Source of the DNA: Monomorium pharaonis
Taxonomy: Eukaryota > Arthropoda > Insecta > Hymenoptera > Formicidae
Length of the DNA: 64,000 nucleotides
Assembly (NCBI RefSeq): GCF_013373865.1
Contig: NC_050468.1
Coordinates: 7,936,510-8,000,509, forward strand
Reading direction: 5' to 3'
A program made the translations under genes and the position numbers. The notes under the pieces are model-generated. The model searched no databases and had not been told where the DNA came from. It worked only from the letters and a program-made list of their open reading frames with translations. This document shows positions 1 to 14,100 of the stretch, in pieces. Every line of letters starts with the position of its first letter. Positions within the stretch are counted from its first letter, which is position 1.

Positions 1-3000
1 CAGGAAGGTCGACTCCGGTGAACCGTACGCCGGAGAATTTGAGATTTAGATACAAGAATCGAACTTGCCCCGAACAACCTGCATTGTCGTTACGCATTAT
101 AGACCTGACCCATTTGGACTTGTCCGTTATTATTCCGTCTGGTATCAGCTATTCAATTGTCACATTATGCAAATTCTATTTTCTGAACGCAATACTACTA
201 ACTTGTCTACGTGCATTTTAAGCAAATACCTAACCGTTTTAACGTAACCGTTAATATAATAATAATAATACTTCAGCGTTATACGTAAAAAAATGCTCAG
301 TGCACTTGCATTATCGCAACGCACGCATGCATGCATTGTTTTCACAAACAATGCGACGTAGATGTCGCATTTAATATCTCGCAAAAATATTGATGACATT
401 AGAAGAATGCGGATATAATCTGCAATTAATAAGTATGTGCAAATAAACATTATTCCCTAATTAAAACATAATAATGCGTTAAGTTATCAAGATTATTGTT
501 TTGAGTATAAACGTAACGGTTTACGTATCTCCTCATCCGTAATTAATGACTGCGAGCATTAATTAGTCGCGAGCCGTATTATATGTGCGATTGCAAAACG
601 GTCGTGCGAACGTTGGCGTTGATAAAAGTGCGATAACATGACCGTCTTTTACGGCGTAAATATATTCATCGTATGTGACTGTACAGGATATCATAACGAG
701 TGCATGATACATACCGCGCAATAAATATTACGGAGAGAGGAAAAAGTTGGCATCGCGGCAGTGAAATCTACCGATACGCACAGCACGCGCGCGTGCTCGT
801 CCGAGAACCGCGTCGCTATATTTGTTGCTGTATTTAAATCGGGCGAACGCGTCGCTAGCGGAATCTGCTTGCTGGCAGAGCGCGCGTATAAAATTTTCTC
901 GCCTGTCCGTCGCTATCCTACGTATATCTACACGCAGAATCTGCATCTCGCGCAGGCATGGAGTCTTGCAAATAAGCGACAGCGAGGCTTTATCGAAAGA
1001 ACAAATAATCTTAATAATCGCGCGCGGAGGTGAGCCCGCCGATCGGGGTCTGGCGCTGTCGAAAGCCGGTCGAGAGGTGTCGATAAGGTCAGACCTTATC
1101 GCGAATTCCAATACGCCCGATAAACGTTCGAGCGCGAGGAGCCTGATTGCAAGAGGAAACCTGCATCGAAAGGCTCTCGTATATATATATATACGTGCAG
1201 GGATGAGAAGGCGGAGTACCGGGGAAGGGTGGAAGGGCTCGGAGAGCCAGTGAAGGTGATTCATTAGTCGTACAACACGGAAGTGTTTGGGTCCATGCGG
1301 ATTCTCGGCATGTTCCCGCCTGTGTATGCGAGCGTGTGCGTGCCGGGACCTCCGAGGCCAAAGTGGGCCTGCGCGCCTTATTATGCGCGACGGGGGCCTC
1401 TCGAACGAGCCAGGGCGTTTTCGGCTCCGATCCGCCGTTCCTGGCTTTAAAAGACAGAATATATTACGATAATTCTTTCCGTTCGATCGCGGACCAGCCT
1501 CTGCCTTAAAACGCGAAGCCGCTGCTCCTCTTTCCACGACCGGAGTCATCCACCTCTCGCCGCGACGTGATAGTATCCCACAGGTGAAACGGATGTGAGG
1601 GGAGTGCAATAGAATGGTGGAGGCTTTTCTCAATGCTATACCGCGGCCCGTTACCCCCTGTAGCTAATCTAGAATTTATGTCGCCCGTAAGTTACCGAGG
1701 CGCACTTTATTACGTCCGGAATACGAGAATTTCATCTACCGCGTGACCCTACGACGACGTTGAACGGATAACTTGATACGTCTCGTGACGTGAATTCATG
1801 GTCGTGTTAGAATTCGATCCGGTTCCACTGGATTGCCCGCGATATCGAGTTTTACCTTCGTGTTTGACACTGAATAGCTCGTTAAACCGACGTAAATTTC
1901 GCGAATGATTATAATATGTTGCAAGTTCCTTCCGATAGCAGGTGTCGGAACAAGGGAATATGTTAACTATGATATATGCAGCAATGATACAAATTTTACA
2001 CACTATGTTCGACTATGCGACCTAAAGTCAAAAACTTGATTTCCAAGATAGTTTTTATTTATTCGTACTCACTCTTTTCCTTTCTCTTTCTTACATTCTT
2101 CTTTTAGTTCTCCTATCTCTTTCTTTTTTCCTTGTCCAGCACATCTCTTATTTTAGTCTCATCAACATGTATTCAATCGATTCTTCTGCCTTTTCACATA
2201 TGGTCACGAAACTAATTATTTAAATACAGGGTATGGATGATTATTGCAATTATTAATATTCATTATAAATATTATAATTAAAAGTAAAAATGGTGCAAAG
2301 CTTTTCATCAAAGTATGCTTTTAATTTGTAGAGTAAAATAAACTTTTAATTTTGTGTGCGCTGGACAATTAGTGTCGTGATTTGACACCTTTTCCTTTCT
2401 TCTGTCAATTTCTCTTTTTTTTTCATTCTAAGTACCTCCATTTCGCATATTTAACTTTTTCACTATTTTTAATCTTTAATCTTTAGAAAATATTTTTCTC
2501 TCAAATATATCAGTCTTTCTATCGTCATTATGTCTTATGCTGTTTAATTTTTCGTCTATCCACTGTTTCTCAACGGTATACATAAAAGATTATATGGGCT
2601 TATTAAATTTAAAATAATTTAAAATAAAAGGTTATATGAGATTATTAAATTTAAATTAATATATTATAAAAATTATAATTATCACTAGCAATAAGATCTA
2701 GCTGTAGACCGTATAAAGCCTTTTATTTTATTGATATGTTATAAAATATTAAATTTGCAATGGTGACATTACTGTGAATTACTTGTATCGTTAAGTTGAA
2801 AAAAGGAGTCGATACTATCATTATACGTAATTTTTGCAAATTAATACTTTTAATTAGAAGCGTCACTTATCACATGCTTGTAGTAATTGCTCGCCTTGAT
2901 ATTAATACCACAAAATTACTTCTCGAATGAGGTAAATGATAATTACTTGGTCGGAGTAAGCGAGTCACTGTTGCGCTGTTGAAGAAATGGAATAAACCTA

Positions 3001-6000
3001 TCCGCCTGTAAGATCACCGTTGTCTCAGATTCTGTCGGAGCGCGCCTATTACTAATCGCACGGAACCTTCTCACGCACCGCAAGGACCGCGAATTCTGCA
3101 GATTGCCTCCGCTTCCTGGTTCATCTCGGCTCATTCTCCGCTTGCCGATCAAACGGTATTCCGTCGGTATAATCCGGAGAATTCGCCGACCTTCCGCTAG
3201 CAGATTACGCGATGACGCCGGGTGTAATAGGTCCCCGGGATTATCTCCGCGAGTGAAACATCTTCCAACCAAAGGCATCCACCAGTTTTCAAGCGCGGTC
3301 GTTCGGCGCGACTCACCGGATAATAATCGGTCGATTAGCCTTATCGCACGCGGAAATGCAACTTCGATTTGTAAATAATCTAATTGCCTACATCGTTAGT
3401 GAAGCGCGAATAAGTCGCCGAATATAATACACGTCGATTATTTATGTATATGTATGCACGAATTGACATGCTTTGGCAGCGTTATCATTTCCACCAACTA
3501 TAAGACGTTTGTAGCGCGTTATCTTTTATTATGCTTCACGATACTATCGATCGTCAATCATGCTGTCGCGAATGCTACGCCGCCAATTACGCTCGGGGGA
3601 CGCTCCCGGTTAGAGGTTTCCCCGCGTGTCAATTAATTATAACGATACCCGGCGTAGACGAGTGAAATATCGGCGGTATTAGTGCATTCGTATGCGACGT
3701 ATAAAGTCGGATAAAGTCCGCGGAGATTATATACGCGGACCTTCGCGCGCCAGCGAACTTGCTGGCAGCGTGACGACTCGCAAGTCATTCAGCATTCCTG
3801 TTACGGCGGACTCGGACGGAGCCGTGCGCTTCGTTCTCCGCGGTCCTTTTAGCCGGCAGCCAACGTTGGTCCCAAAAGGACCGAAACGCGAAGCCGGTCC
3901 CAGCCAGCGCGCTCACGTACGCTCTTCGAGAGCTCGACCGTGAAGAGTAAAACGCAGTACGAAATACGGAGAACACGTTCATTCGCGTCACGAAGCCAGC
4001 AATATCGTGACAGTTATTGCCGCTTGGAACAATGCGCGTAGAAAAACAGCAATATGAAACGTTTTCTCTTCAGCACGTACCGGAGAGAATGGAATAGTAA
4101 AAACAACCTTAATAGGCTCCTCTAAGTGTTTAACGATTTAGGTACACGAAATTAGACATTGGATGTTAGTCTTGTAACACGTTAAGTCTTCGTATCCAAA
4201 ATCTCTATATAATCATTCTTATACTACTCTTAAGAAACTAATCTATTACGTGTAATTTTTTTTTTTATTTGCATAGTATATGTCTATTATAAATAACTAC
4301 CTTTCCGCAATCGTTCCGGTGCTATTAATAATCTACTTTCGCTCTCTTTCAAAAACAAGTTTCAGTAGATTTATATTAGAAAAGAAAATAGTATTATGGT
4401 GAAAATAGTATAATAGTATTATCCTTCTATATATTATAGCCTCAAAATATCTCGATTATTAGGGATGAGGAATTTTTGTGATTAGTTATAAGTATTTTTT
4501 TATTTACTTTAAAACTTTTGAAAGATATATTTTAACGTAAAATAACACATTGTCTCTCATTTTTAAGTTTAAGTATATTATCATATAAATATATGTACAA
4601 TTAAATGTTTTTTTTATGTAACATTTGATTCAGCTATACACATTTTGAGTTACATAAAGTACAACAATAGCATAGAATTTTGCTATTGTAACCTTTTAAG
4701 AGCTAACTTCTCAACAGATATAATACGATCGTTTTTTAAAGTTTTTAAAGTTTTCATACCAAAATAGTTCGATAAATTAATTGTAGTTCTACTGCTAATC
4801 TATAGTTTACATATATATTGATAAAACTGGAATCTATATGAAATAATTCATTCATATGCACATTGCACGTACATACATATATTTACATATATTCTGCAAG
4901 GTTTTCTTTTTATTTTGACTAAATGTACAATATTATAACCAAATTGCGTTTTTTTTTCAATAAATAAAATAAAAATCTAAATCTATTTTACTAGACATTA
5001 CCACCTTTGTTCCTCTTCAATCCATTATGCAGTGTTGTCACATTTTTGTAAATAACATTTTAAGTATGAGAGATTTTGAGTCTAAAATCGATCGAGCAAC
5101 ACCATATTGGCGAATAAAAAGTTTTCAATTAAAAATATTGATTATTGAAAAGTTATTGTACATACTAAAATGGGGAGCCATAATAGCACTTTCTCCTCTA
5201 CTAATTAGTCTTACTTGGATAATTGCAATCTCTTACCGATGGCACTGTCGTTTGAGCTCTCGTCGAATGCTGCTGCGCGTACGAATGAAGCGCAATGCAC
5301 CGCTGCCGAGGGAGCTCGTGCGTTTCTCCCCCTTCTCGACGGCTGACAACCACTGGTCCGGCTGCAGGCCGTTCTGCACACCGTCATCCATATCTGTCGC
5401 ACCCTGGATCCGACCGCGTCGGAAGCCTACGTCGAGATTGTTCTGCCACGGTCTGCGATCCTCACGGTCTCTCGGAATTCGCTGCGCCGCATGCGGTATC
5501 GCACGTACCGCCGAGCACGGGGAAGCATTCGCGTTAGCACCACAATGTAGTTTGATCGCCGCACCAGCTACACAACGGTGTGCAGCAGCCTTTAATCTCT
5601 AACGGATCGGACAAGCTTCCCGCGATGTCGTCGATCGTCCCTTCCGATTAAACGCCGAGAAAAGTAAAACGCCAGATCGCTACAGCTCGATAGTGTCCTC
5701 TTTCCGTTTCACCGCGAGGGCTAATCAATTCATCGCCTCTTTCGAAAAAGCGCCGTATCGTGGCGCCCATTTCATCGACAATTATACGCATTTAATAGTC
5801 CTCGTCGTCGAAGGGCGACTCAGCGACTTAATCGGAGGAACGCGAAGGAGCCTCCAGCTTTCTCGGTGGCGGGTGTATCGTCGGGAATGCCGTATCTTCG
5901 TACGGAAAAACGCTACCCACTCTCTCAAGGCATTATCGTAAACACGGAAAATGAGTATCCGTTAAACGACCGGTCTTTACATTGTTTACGAGCGCGATCA

Positions 6001-6956
6001 ACTCCGCCGTCGATTACATAACGGCCGTCGTCATATGCGTGCATGCACGCTCGAAACTCCTCGCGAACGTGTGAGTCGAACTGGTCCTCGCTGGTCCCAC
6101 TGACTTCGGTCAAGCAACGATTGACCGAGGCTACCTTGCCTCCTCGCTTCCAATGAACCATAGATAAACATCAAGCTCTGACTTCAGAACCGATTGAACA
6201 TTCAGCCATTTCGTTTAAACTACTTTCGCGCAAAAGAGTTTCTCTACCGCTTCGCTCAAAAAATGTTAAAACACATTTTTGCAAAAATTATATAATTAAT
6301 TATATCTTTACATAATCATCCCCATTTAATTTTTTAGTACACTCAAAGTTCACGCTAAATGCGTTGCAACTGTCACTGTTTTGTCGCAATTTCGACAGAG
6401 ATGGTTCGCAGGTTATTTGCAAGCAGATCATCGCGGTGATATACAAAGTCTCCCCTCTCAGCGTATACGATTTCGTGCGTCAAAGCGTGCTTCACGATGT
6501 TTTCAATAAACAGGGGTGTCGAAGAGGAAGCTCACGCACTTTCCTGAAACCGGTGCTTCCAGTCTCTCTCTTTCACAGTCGAGCAACCGGTCCATCACTT
6601 GCCGCTCAAGAGCGGGAACTTCGTGCCGATTCTTCAGAGAGAGTCTCTGCACTTATCTCCCTCTCTGTCTCTCTCCTTCTCATGTGAAATTCATACACGC
6701 GGCACTGTAATAAACCCGTCGATTACCACCAGTATAATCAAATTGAGATCCCGCTCAAGGGTGTCCGAAGTGACGCAACTGGCCGGTCGAAGTCGAGTAC
6801 CGGCGTCGCGAAGCGCCGGTTTACCGTTCGCGTACGCGGTACCAGGAGCAAATGTGGCCTCCAGTGGTAGCGCTCCGAAGCGACACCTGTGAAGAGACGC
6901 TACCCTCTTCTTCCTCTCGAGCCTTCGTTCGCGGGCGTCCCCCGAGCCAAGCTCGC

Positions 6957-7045
6957 TTTCTTCCTCCTCCTCCTCCTCCTCCTTCTCCTCCTCCTTTTCT
7001 TCCTCTTCTTCTTCTTCTTCTTCTTCTTCTTCTTCCTCTTTCGTC
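6957..7045. repeat. (CTC/TTC)n polypyrimidine tract
   Basis: An approximately 90-bp pure pyrimidine run of CTC then TTC triplets. It creates Glu- or Lys-rich frames on the minus strand and Leu/Ser/Phe/Pro frames on the plus strand, none with coding support elsewhere. Confidence 0.95.
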
Positions 7046-8149
7046 TCGATCCCACTTCTCGTGATAACAATGAGGTTACGAGTACCCTGTCGATATAATG
7101 GCGGCGATAAAGGAACACACTGTGCGATTAAGAATATCCGTAAAGGATCGAGGCGATTAGAGGACGGGAAATTAATAGCACGACTTGTCTTCCCGCAAGT
7201 CTTAATTCGCGTCTTGTCCATTCGCCGCGAGTACACTCACATCGCGCACAAGTGTGTTAATAACAACGTAACAAACGCACTGCAACAATCAGCATCGCCG
7301 CCGTGTCTCAAACGCACCGAAATGTACATTTCGTTGATAATTATATCTTAACGTATTTGGAGAGATGTCGTTAAGTCGAAAAGTATTATGAAAAAAAGCA
7401 CACAGAGGTGGGGAGAGGAGAGGGGGAGAGAGGAAAAAGAAACGTAATGGCTGGTGAGTTCGGTCGAGACATCGAGTCACGGCCACGTAATAAAAGCACG
7501 TAGGGTCCGTGCGGCGCGCCGAGAGAAACTGCTCGGTATTCTCTCTCCTCTCCGGCTCTCCTAACCGATCTCGGGTCCGAGTCGCTTCGGGTTGGCTTTC
7601 TTGTTCTCCGGTCCTCTACCCGTCGCCTCTAGAGTCGCCAGATACCACCGCGGGTACTCTCTACGTACCCGATGATCACGTCGGCCCGACAATAACAACA
7701 ACGCAGGTAACGAGCTCGGGTCTCAACTCCGACACATCCTAGACTTCCTCGACTCGAAGCCACAACTCTTTTGACTATCCTAAAGAATATATAAAGGGAA
7801 TCCTAAAGGATATTATTCCGGAAAACAACTTTTAATTCTTAGAGTCCGGATATTTTTATTCGATTTTGTTAGGTATTTATAATATTTTCATTTTAAAGAC
7901 CCCAATGGTACAATGTACTTATATCTTTACACTAGAGTAGGGACAGCGATACATGTACCCGTCTTCCATGTGTGATAAACATTAGCACTCTGAATTTTGT
8001 TTGAAATCTATCGTCCCGCAAATTAGTTCAAATTTTATAAGTTCAATAGATCGATGAGTTGTTTTAATTACTGACTGGTGGGAGGAGATTGATGATGACA
8101 CTGAAACCGTTGACATGAAATTGCTGTATTTTGACGAATCTTGTTAATT

Positions 8150-8201
8150 ATATGTATATACACTGAGGAGGATCGATAGATCGAAACGTTGTAATACATA
8201 T
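8150..8201 (+). ncRNA. Hammerhead-ribozyme-like motif, better formed copy
   Basis: TATGTATATACA is followed by CTGAGGA, the hairpin GGATC-GATA-GATC, then GAAACGT and TGTAATACATA. The outer segments pair as helix I, and ACGT can form the two-pair helix III typical of retroelement hammerheads. Both core boxes are intact. No reverse transcriptase frame is visible nearby, so it would be the remnant of a Penelope-like or retrozyme-like insertion. Confidence 0.4.
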
Positions 8202-10928
8202 TAATTCTTTTAATACAATTTGGACAATTGAACGAAGTCTTCTTTTTTGCACACCAACACATAGACAGCTCACATAGACATTTTAGAATTTTTGAATTAA
8301 TTTAATTAACCGGAGCCTTATTTATATTTATTTTAATTTTGAGACGTTTAACTTTTAAACGTTATTTGTATATCTATATATATACATCCGAGAAACTTGG
8401 TCATAATTATCAAAAAATGTGATTTACACTCCTTAGACAATCATAGAGTATGTACTGTATTTTATTAATTGCCTCGATTATTCATTGATTTCGAAAGAAT
8501 CGCGCTTATTTATTATTGTTATTTATTGTAACCAATCGTTCCGGGAGGAACGGGAGTGCGCAACATCGATCATTGTACGTTTTATCTGATTTTTGCGCCT
8601 TTGTATTATGACGTGGAAGACTTACGGCTGGTTTATATACAATTTGCATCATGATAATATCAACCGAGGGGCCGGAAACGATAATTCGTTGGGCGGATGA
8701 GCTACGTCGGCTCGTATCTCTTCTCTCTCGCGTTTACCCGCGTTTTCCTTTTCGACGTGATCCAGCGGGATGCACCTGCGTAATTACTAGCCCCGTGGTA
8801 ATAACGTAATAGCAACAATGCAGTGGCAAACAGTGCCAAATCGTAAGTTATACTACTAGCCGAAAGGGCTGCGTTATGACATTTTAATGTAAAATAAAAT
8901 GCAAGCAGAAATTTATTATTATTCATGATAAATAAGAGTTTATACTTTTTGCTATTATTTATCAAATAATAAAATACATAGGACTCGCGCGCGAACCACA
9001 ACAATTTTTTATCTAATAGAAATAAAATAATTATCAACTTTTAATAATTAATTTCAAGCTAATGTCATCTGCATCAGATTTGACAGTTAATTTCCACTTT
9101 CATCTAAGTTATCATTAGCACAGCATGCGCACTATTGAGCATTAAAAATGATTGAAACTGTCTGAACACGGGAGTAATCTTGAAAATGGTAGTCATCTAG
9201 TTCAGTCAATCATCCATAAAGCCAAAACCGCATTTCTGCATGCAGCAAAATAAATTAGAACATAGAGAATAAATTCTTCTGTATATATTATACATATAAT
9301 ATACATGTATATATTTATATAAGAATATTAAATTACCATTAAGAAAAATTCAAAAATACTTCTTTGTTAATGTTTTCACCTTTACCTACCTTTATCTTTA
9401 AATGGATAATGCTTAATTATAACAAAAAGTATTAAATTACTTTTTCTTGAATTTAATGCATTACCTTTCAATTAAAAATTAAACTGTACTATTTATGTCT
9501 ATATTAATAAAATTTTGTTAAATTTTGCTTGACTTACAAATATGAATTCAATCTTGAAATAAAACATTTTAGATATAAGTCATTAAAACTTCTTTACTTC
9601 AGTATTTGCCTCTTTTAACAATTTTTCGTGAATAAAGGTGTGTTTTTAAGAACACAGTGTCCTCGTTGCGCCTTACCAATCTCGAAGCGCGCGGGCCGCA
9701 AGAAACGGCGACCAAAGGGAGAGCGGACGCATTCGACGGTGAAAACGGATGAGTAACGGCCGACAGCCCCCAAGACTGCAAGCACATTGCAAGTCGATCT
9801 CTCAGGGCCAGCGAGTGCGGCGAACCACTCGGGCTACACACGGATGGTTCCCGCGTGAACGGGGAAAGGGTCATGGTCATGTGCAAGGTCGTGCTCGCGA
9901 TTGTGCGCACGATACTTAATGCGTAGTGCTCGTGAACGAGAATAATGGGGCCTACGAATTTCTCGACTCTGTCTTACCGGGCCTCGCTTCGTTCGCTCCG
10001 AAGTGCACACTCCTCTGGGATGCAATTACGCTCGACTTCACCGACCGCGGTTGGTTGCCTATCGGACGCGAACAAATTGAAAGAAAACATCGTTATCCGG
10101 TATTATTTTCATCGGGCAGCGCGCGGCTACCCGGCACAGACGAAGCGATATCGGATATCGCCGCGAAAAATCATCATCGTGATTGCATATGTATATAGAA
10201 GAGCCGATCGGAGCGATGCCCAGCTTCGGCTATATAAGGTTCGCCGGGTGAAATTACCTATTTGATGATAATATCAACTAAATAGCAATCGGGGCCTTAG
10301 CAGGGCTCGATGTGGGATGGCCGGGCTTTAGTGGTCCCCTTTTCGCGCAAAGTAGCATCACCGTAGAAAGAAACGATCATTTGTTAAACGGCATCGCACT
10401 GTGGTATTAAGTAAGAGCGCGCTGTTATTACTGAACCCGGTATCTCAAAATTCCAACTGTGCTTATCTCTCTCTGGAATAACTATATACTAATAATATAA
10501 TAGCGAATGTAATAATGCATTGTGAGTGTAACAGTGTGTTACCTAGTACGGATCCATAATCTCACTGCGCAATCAACGATAAATGTATCAAATTATAAAT
10601 TTTTATAAGATATTTATAGTTTTTATTATTACATAAAGAAGACATACACACATATTCTCATCCTTAAAGAATTCTAATTTGTCGGGAAAGTATTAAAATC
10701 GGAATATAAACTATTAAAATCTAGTATCATAAATTATTATTGTCGAGTTTTACGATCATATTGATTCGTGTTTTTCTGCTAAAAAAAAAAACATAATAAT
10801 ACTCTCATCTCTCATGGTCCATGTTCCTACTTAATAAACAAAAGTACAAAAAAATAAATATTTAAAAATAAAAACATTATTGATAGGAACAATTTTAAAT
10901 TTTGACTTGAGAGGATCGTAATCCATTA

Positions 10929-11118
10929 CACTGAGAAAAAGAAATGATTCAACAAATTTTTTTGTTGCGGGTTGCCAACAAAAGATATATTCAATACAAC
11001 AATGCTACACAGTTCAATCATTGCACTTGCATTAACAGCAAATATTGTTATATTAAGTATATCTTTTGTTGGTAGCTCGCAATTAAAAATTTTGTTGAAT
11101 AAGTTTTTTTTCTCAGTG
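10929..11118. mobile_element. MITE, 190 bp, TA-flanked, 75-bp TIRs
   Basis: The ends CACTGAGAAAAA and their inverse are flanked by TA (10927-10928, 11119-11120). The arms match for about 75 bp, including TTGTTGCGGGTTGCCAACAA against TAATTGCGAGCTACCAACAA. Two short frames inside it on opposite strands are shadows of the palindrome. The terminal CACTGAGAAAAA is shared with the element at 51690. Confidence 0.85.
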
Positions 11119-14100
11119 TACAAATGCATTTCAAAGATTTTTTCCCGGAATATTTTATATTTGATTGTAGTATTTTTAATATTACTGGAAAATTATAAAA
11201 ATTCATACAAAAAATATTTGAAATACTATCGGTTTTAATTGTAGAGATACGTTCTTAAATTGTTTGTGATTCAGGTATTGCCCGATTTTCACTTTATATT
11301 GTTATTAATATTTTACTATAGCTTTGCACTTTCATCAACATGTCGTTTTTATAATAACTTACATTAGTATAATATAATTTTATAAGCTAATTTTAATGTT
11401 TTGTAAACAACCTAAAATCTTTTAAAGATCAGAATCAGATTTAGCAGGTTCAAAAGCTACAAAAAAATTATATATTATTTTTATTACCAACTCCAGGGAG
11501 CAAAAATCGATCCATTTTACCCATTGTGGTATCAAACCTATATAAGATGAGAATGCAGTCTACTAATATCTCTAAGATCGTTAAAGTGGGATTCTCAACA
11601 GCGCGGTTAGAATATTTTGTTATCTGCTCGCTTCAACGTCACAATGATTATGTCGTCACTCCGCACGTCATTATTTCCGCGAGCATTATAATAGCGGACT
11701 CCGTTTACTTTTTGTTACAAAACGACGTGGACGCGCGAAGGTATAAGGCCAAGTGCATCGCGCATGCTTTCTTAAGAGACGACCCGGGTTAAAAAGGGTC
11801 GCGCCGGTGCTTTTGTCCGAGAGTGAATCGTCTATATACGAGCGGAGCCAGCTCTAGCTCTGCTCCATTGAATCACCGGGCGTAATTATGCGGAGTCGTG
11901 GAGAGAGCGCGCGTATCGATCACTTCGTGGTGCATGCCTGACAATGGGCGAGCGAGCGGCGGTTCATTAACCGTTCGATTAAAGCAGCATGTGCGCGCAT
12001 CCGGCGTATCTATCCAGATATCTATCGGACGGGAACGGCTGTCATCGAGAATCACTCCCGGTGTACACACGACGGGGCACTTAAATCGATCATCATCGCC
12101 AACCCCGCGCGAATTTTTACGTTCGCGTTACTCGCCACAGAGAAACGCCACGCGAAAATATGTATCGGTCAATAGCACAATGACGATGCAAAAGCTTCCA
12201 CCTACTGACGCCTCGTGTGATCCCAGAACAGTTACAATTCATTATATCTCTCTGTCCCTCTCATTTGTGCCGGCCGATCGATTCGAGCGTATTTAAAAGT
12301 CTCACGATGACCTTTGTATTTTTTCTATATATAAAAAAGACAGTAAGAGGACATCTCTGAGATTAAACCGCAACTGGCATGCGTAATGTCAGACATAACG
12401 CACGTCGTGCTGCAGCTATTACGAGAACGCATCATCTCGCGCGTGAGGAACGCAGGTGTGGAAACTCGTAACCCAATTATGATTTAGATACGTAAGCGCT
12501 GGGGGGTAAGTACGATCGACCGGCCGATTGGCCCCGCCACTTTCCGGCCGCTGGGAAGTTTAATCTACATGCCACGCATTAGTCGAGTGATTGCGTACGC
12601 TTTCCAAACCGACTTCCACCGGTCGAATCATCGGCGTGAAAGTGTCGATGAATAAAAAAAAAGAAACAAGTAGAATGAACGGACGAAAGAGATGAAGGAG
12701 CTACTGCATTTACGCTACCGGTACGTCGTTACTGAGCGCTTACGAACACCGTCTCTCAGTCACATTTGCGAGAGAAGACCTCTCTCTCTCTCTCTCTCAT
12801 CGTTTCTTCGTGCAGTCCCGTCTCTTTTCGCATCTTCCTTCAAAACGCAGAAATACGCACGCCCGACAAGGGGTATGTAGGTCAGGAGGTCTAATTCGAA
12901 TGGATGTACAAGCGGACAATTTGTATCCTTCCTCCGACATTATATCGTGGGTGTGACAATTTTCTCCGTCTAAATCCGTTGTGTGTACCGCGCCTTCTTC
13001 CCCAAGGAAAGCGATAGTCGCGCGCGATCAGGCTTCTCTCCCGCATCCGCGGGAAATAAATCGCGGTGATATATAACGCGTATAAAACACGCGCGCGAGG
13101 GATAAACGAGAATAATACACGGGACGCGTGGTAGTAAATTAGAGGTGCGTTAAGCGCCGGTATAGAACGCGCCCGCGAGCTCTCGTTCGCAGGCCTGCTT
13201 ATTTTCACCCGTGTCCATCGATAAGATCGGCGGTGTATCAGGCGAAGACAAACAAAAAAATCGAAAGCTTTCATATCACAGCGCGGTGTGTTGGTACGTC
13301 TCTTTCCGCGTAGTTCGTATTTTATTACCGTATGATAAATTTCTTGCTGAAGAGAGTCGGACAGCGCCTAGATAGCGCGATATACTGTAGTACGCATCGA
13401 CGAGTTCTTTACAGCGAATTCGGTCTTCATTACGCCCGCGGACAAGTTAAACGACACGTCGCGCAGCCGCATTTTCCGCTAATAATTCCGGTCGTCTACA
13501 AGACGCGATAATTTGAAGGAAACAGAAGTCGCTAATAAAATATACTGACAACTGACATTGTCAGTCAGTATTTCCAGACGCTCAGCCAGGCGTGAAATAG
13601 GATTATTCAATAAGGCAAACCATTTGTTTTTGATTTACACGTCGTGATCCTCGAGTCGATCTTTTCACTATCGTGGCGGTTTTATCGTACGACTGCCATT
13701 CGCGTATCGCTTCGGTCCTTGCGCATAATTAATAATCAATAGCGCGTGACAAATTACTCTGCCACATTAAGCGCGACGAGACTCATTATGCGGCTCGTGT
13801 AGTATTAGTTCTGCTACGTGCACTGGACTTTTGGCACGCTTTCGCTTTATTTGACAAAGACACGAACGACTGCTTTATTTCACAAGGATAGGCTCTATAT
13901 GACAAATCAAAAAACTGATCGTTATATTTAGATGCAATAATCATGCATAATTTTCATGGGAAACGGTATGATGTCAGTAATAAATAAAAGAGTAAACTCT
14001 TTTAAGAGGCAGTTGCATTTTTTTCTTAAAGTATTTCTTGTCCAGTACGGCTTTCAATCCAGCAGCTTCATAAAAATGATGAACGCCTGGAACTATTCGA

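Larger units (their letters stand above)
1..10928. other. Intergenic: CpG-rich blocks alternating with AT-rich DNA
   Basis: CpG-rich blocks lie at about 730-1640, 2950-4030, 5230-6170, 6480-7750 and 9650-10450. They are separated by AT-rich DNA with no structure I can name, apart from the hammerhead-like motif at 8.15 kb and the pyrimidine tract at 6.96 kb. The blocks carry overlapping frames on both strands up to 301 codons (728-1633, minus), but without family motifs; such frames are expected in stop-poor GC-rich DNA. They may be enhancers or untranslated exons. Confidence 0.6.

Noticed and set aside
728..1633. 301-codon minus-strand frame
   Set aside because: It is Arg-rich with no recognisable domain, in a stop-poor CpG-rich block with competing frames on the other strand.
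5027..5602. 191-codon plus-strand frame
   Set aside because: It runs from AT-rich into CpG-rich DNA with an abrupt change in composition and no motifs. The overlapping frames on both strands are equally open.
6691..7236. 181-codon minus-strand frame with a long Glu run
   Set aside because: The Glu run is just the CTC/TTC microsatellite, and the flanks have no protein features.
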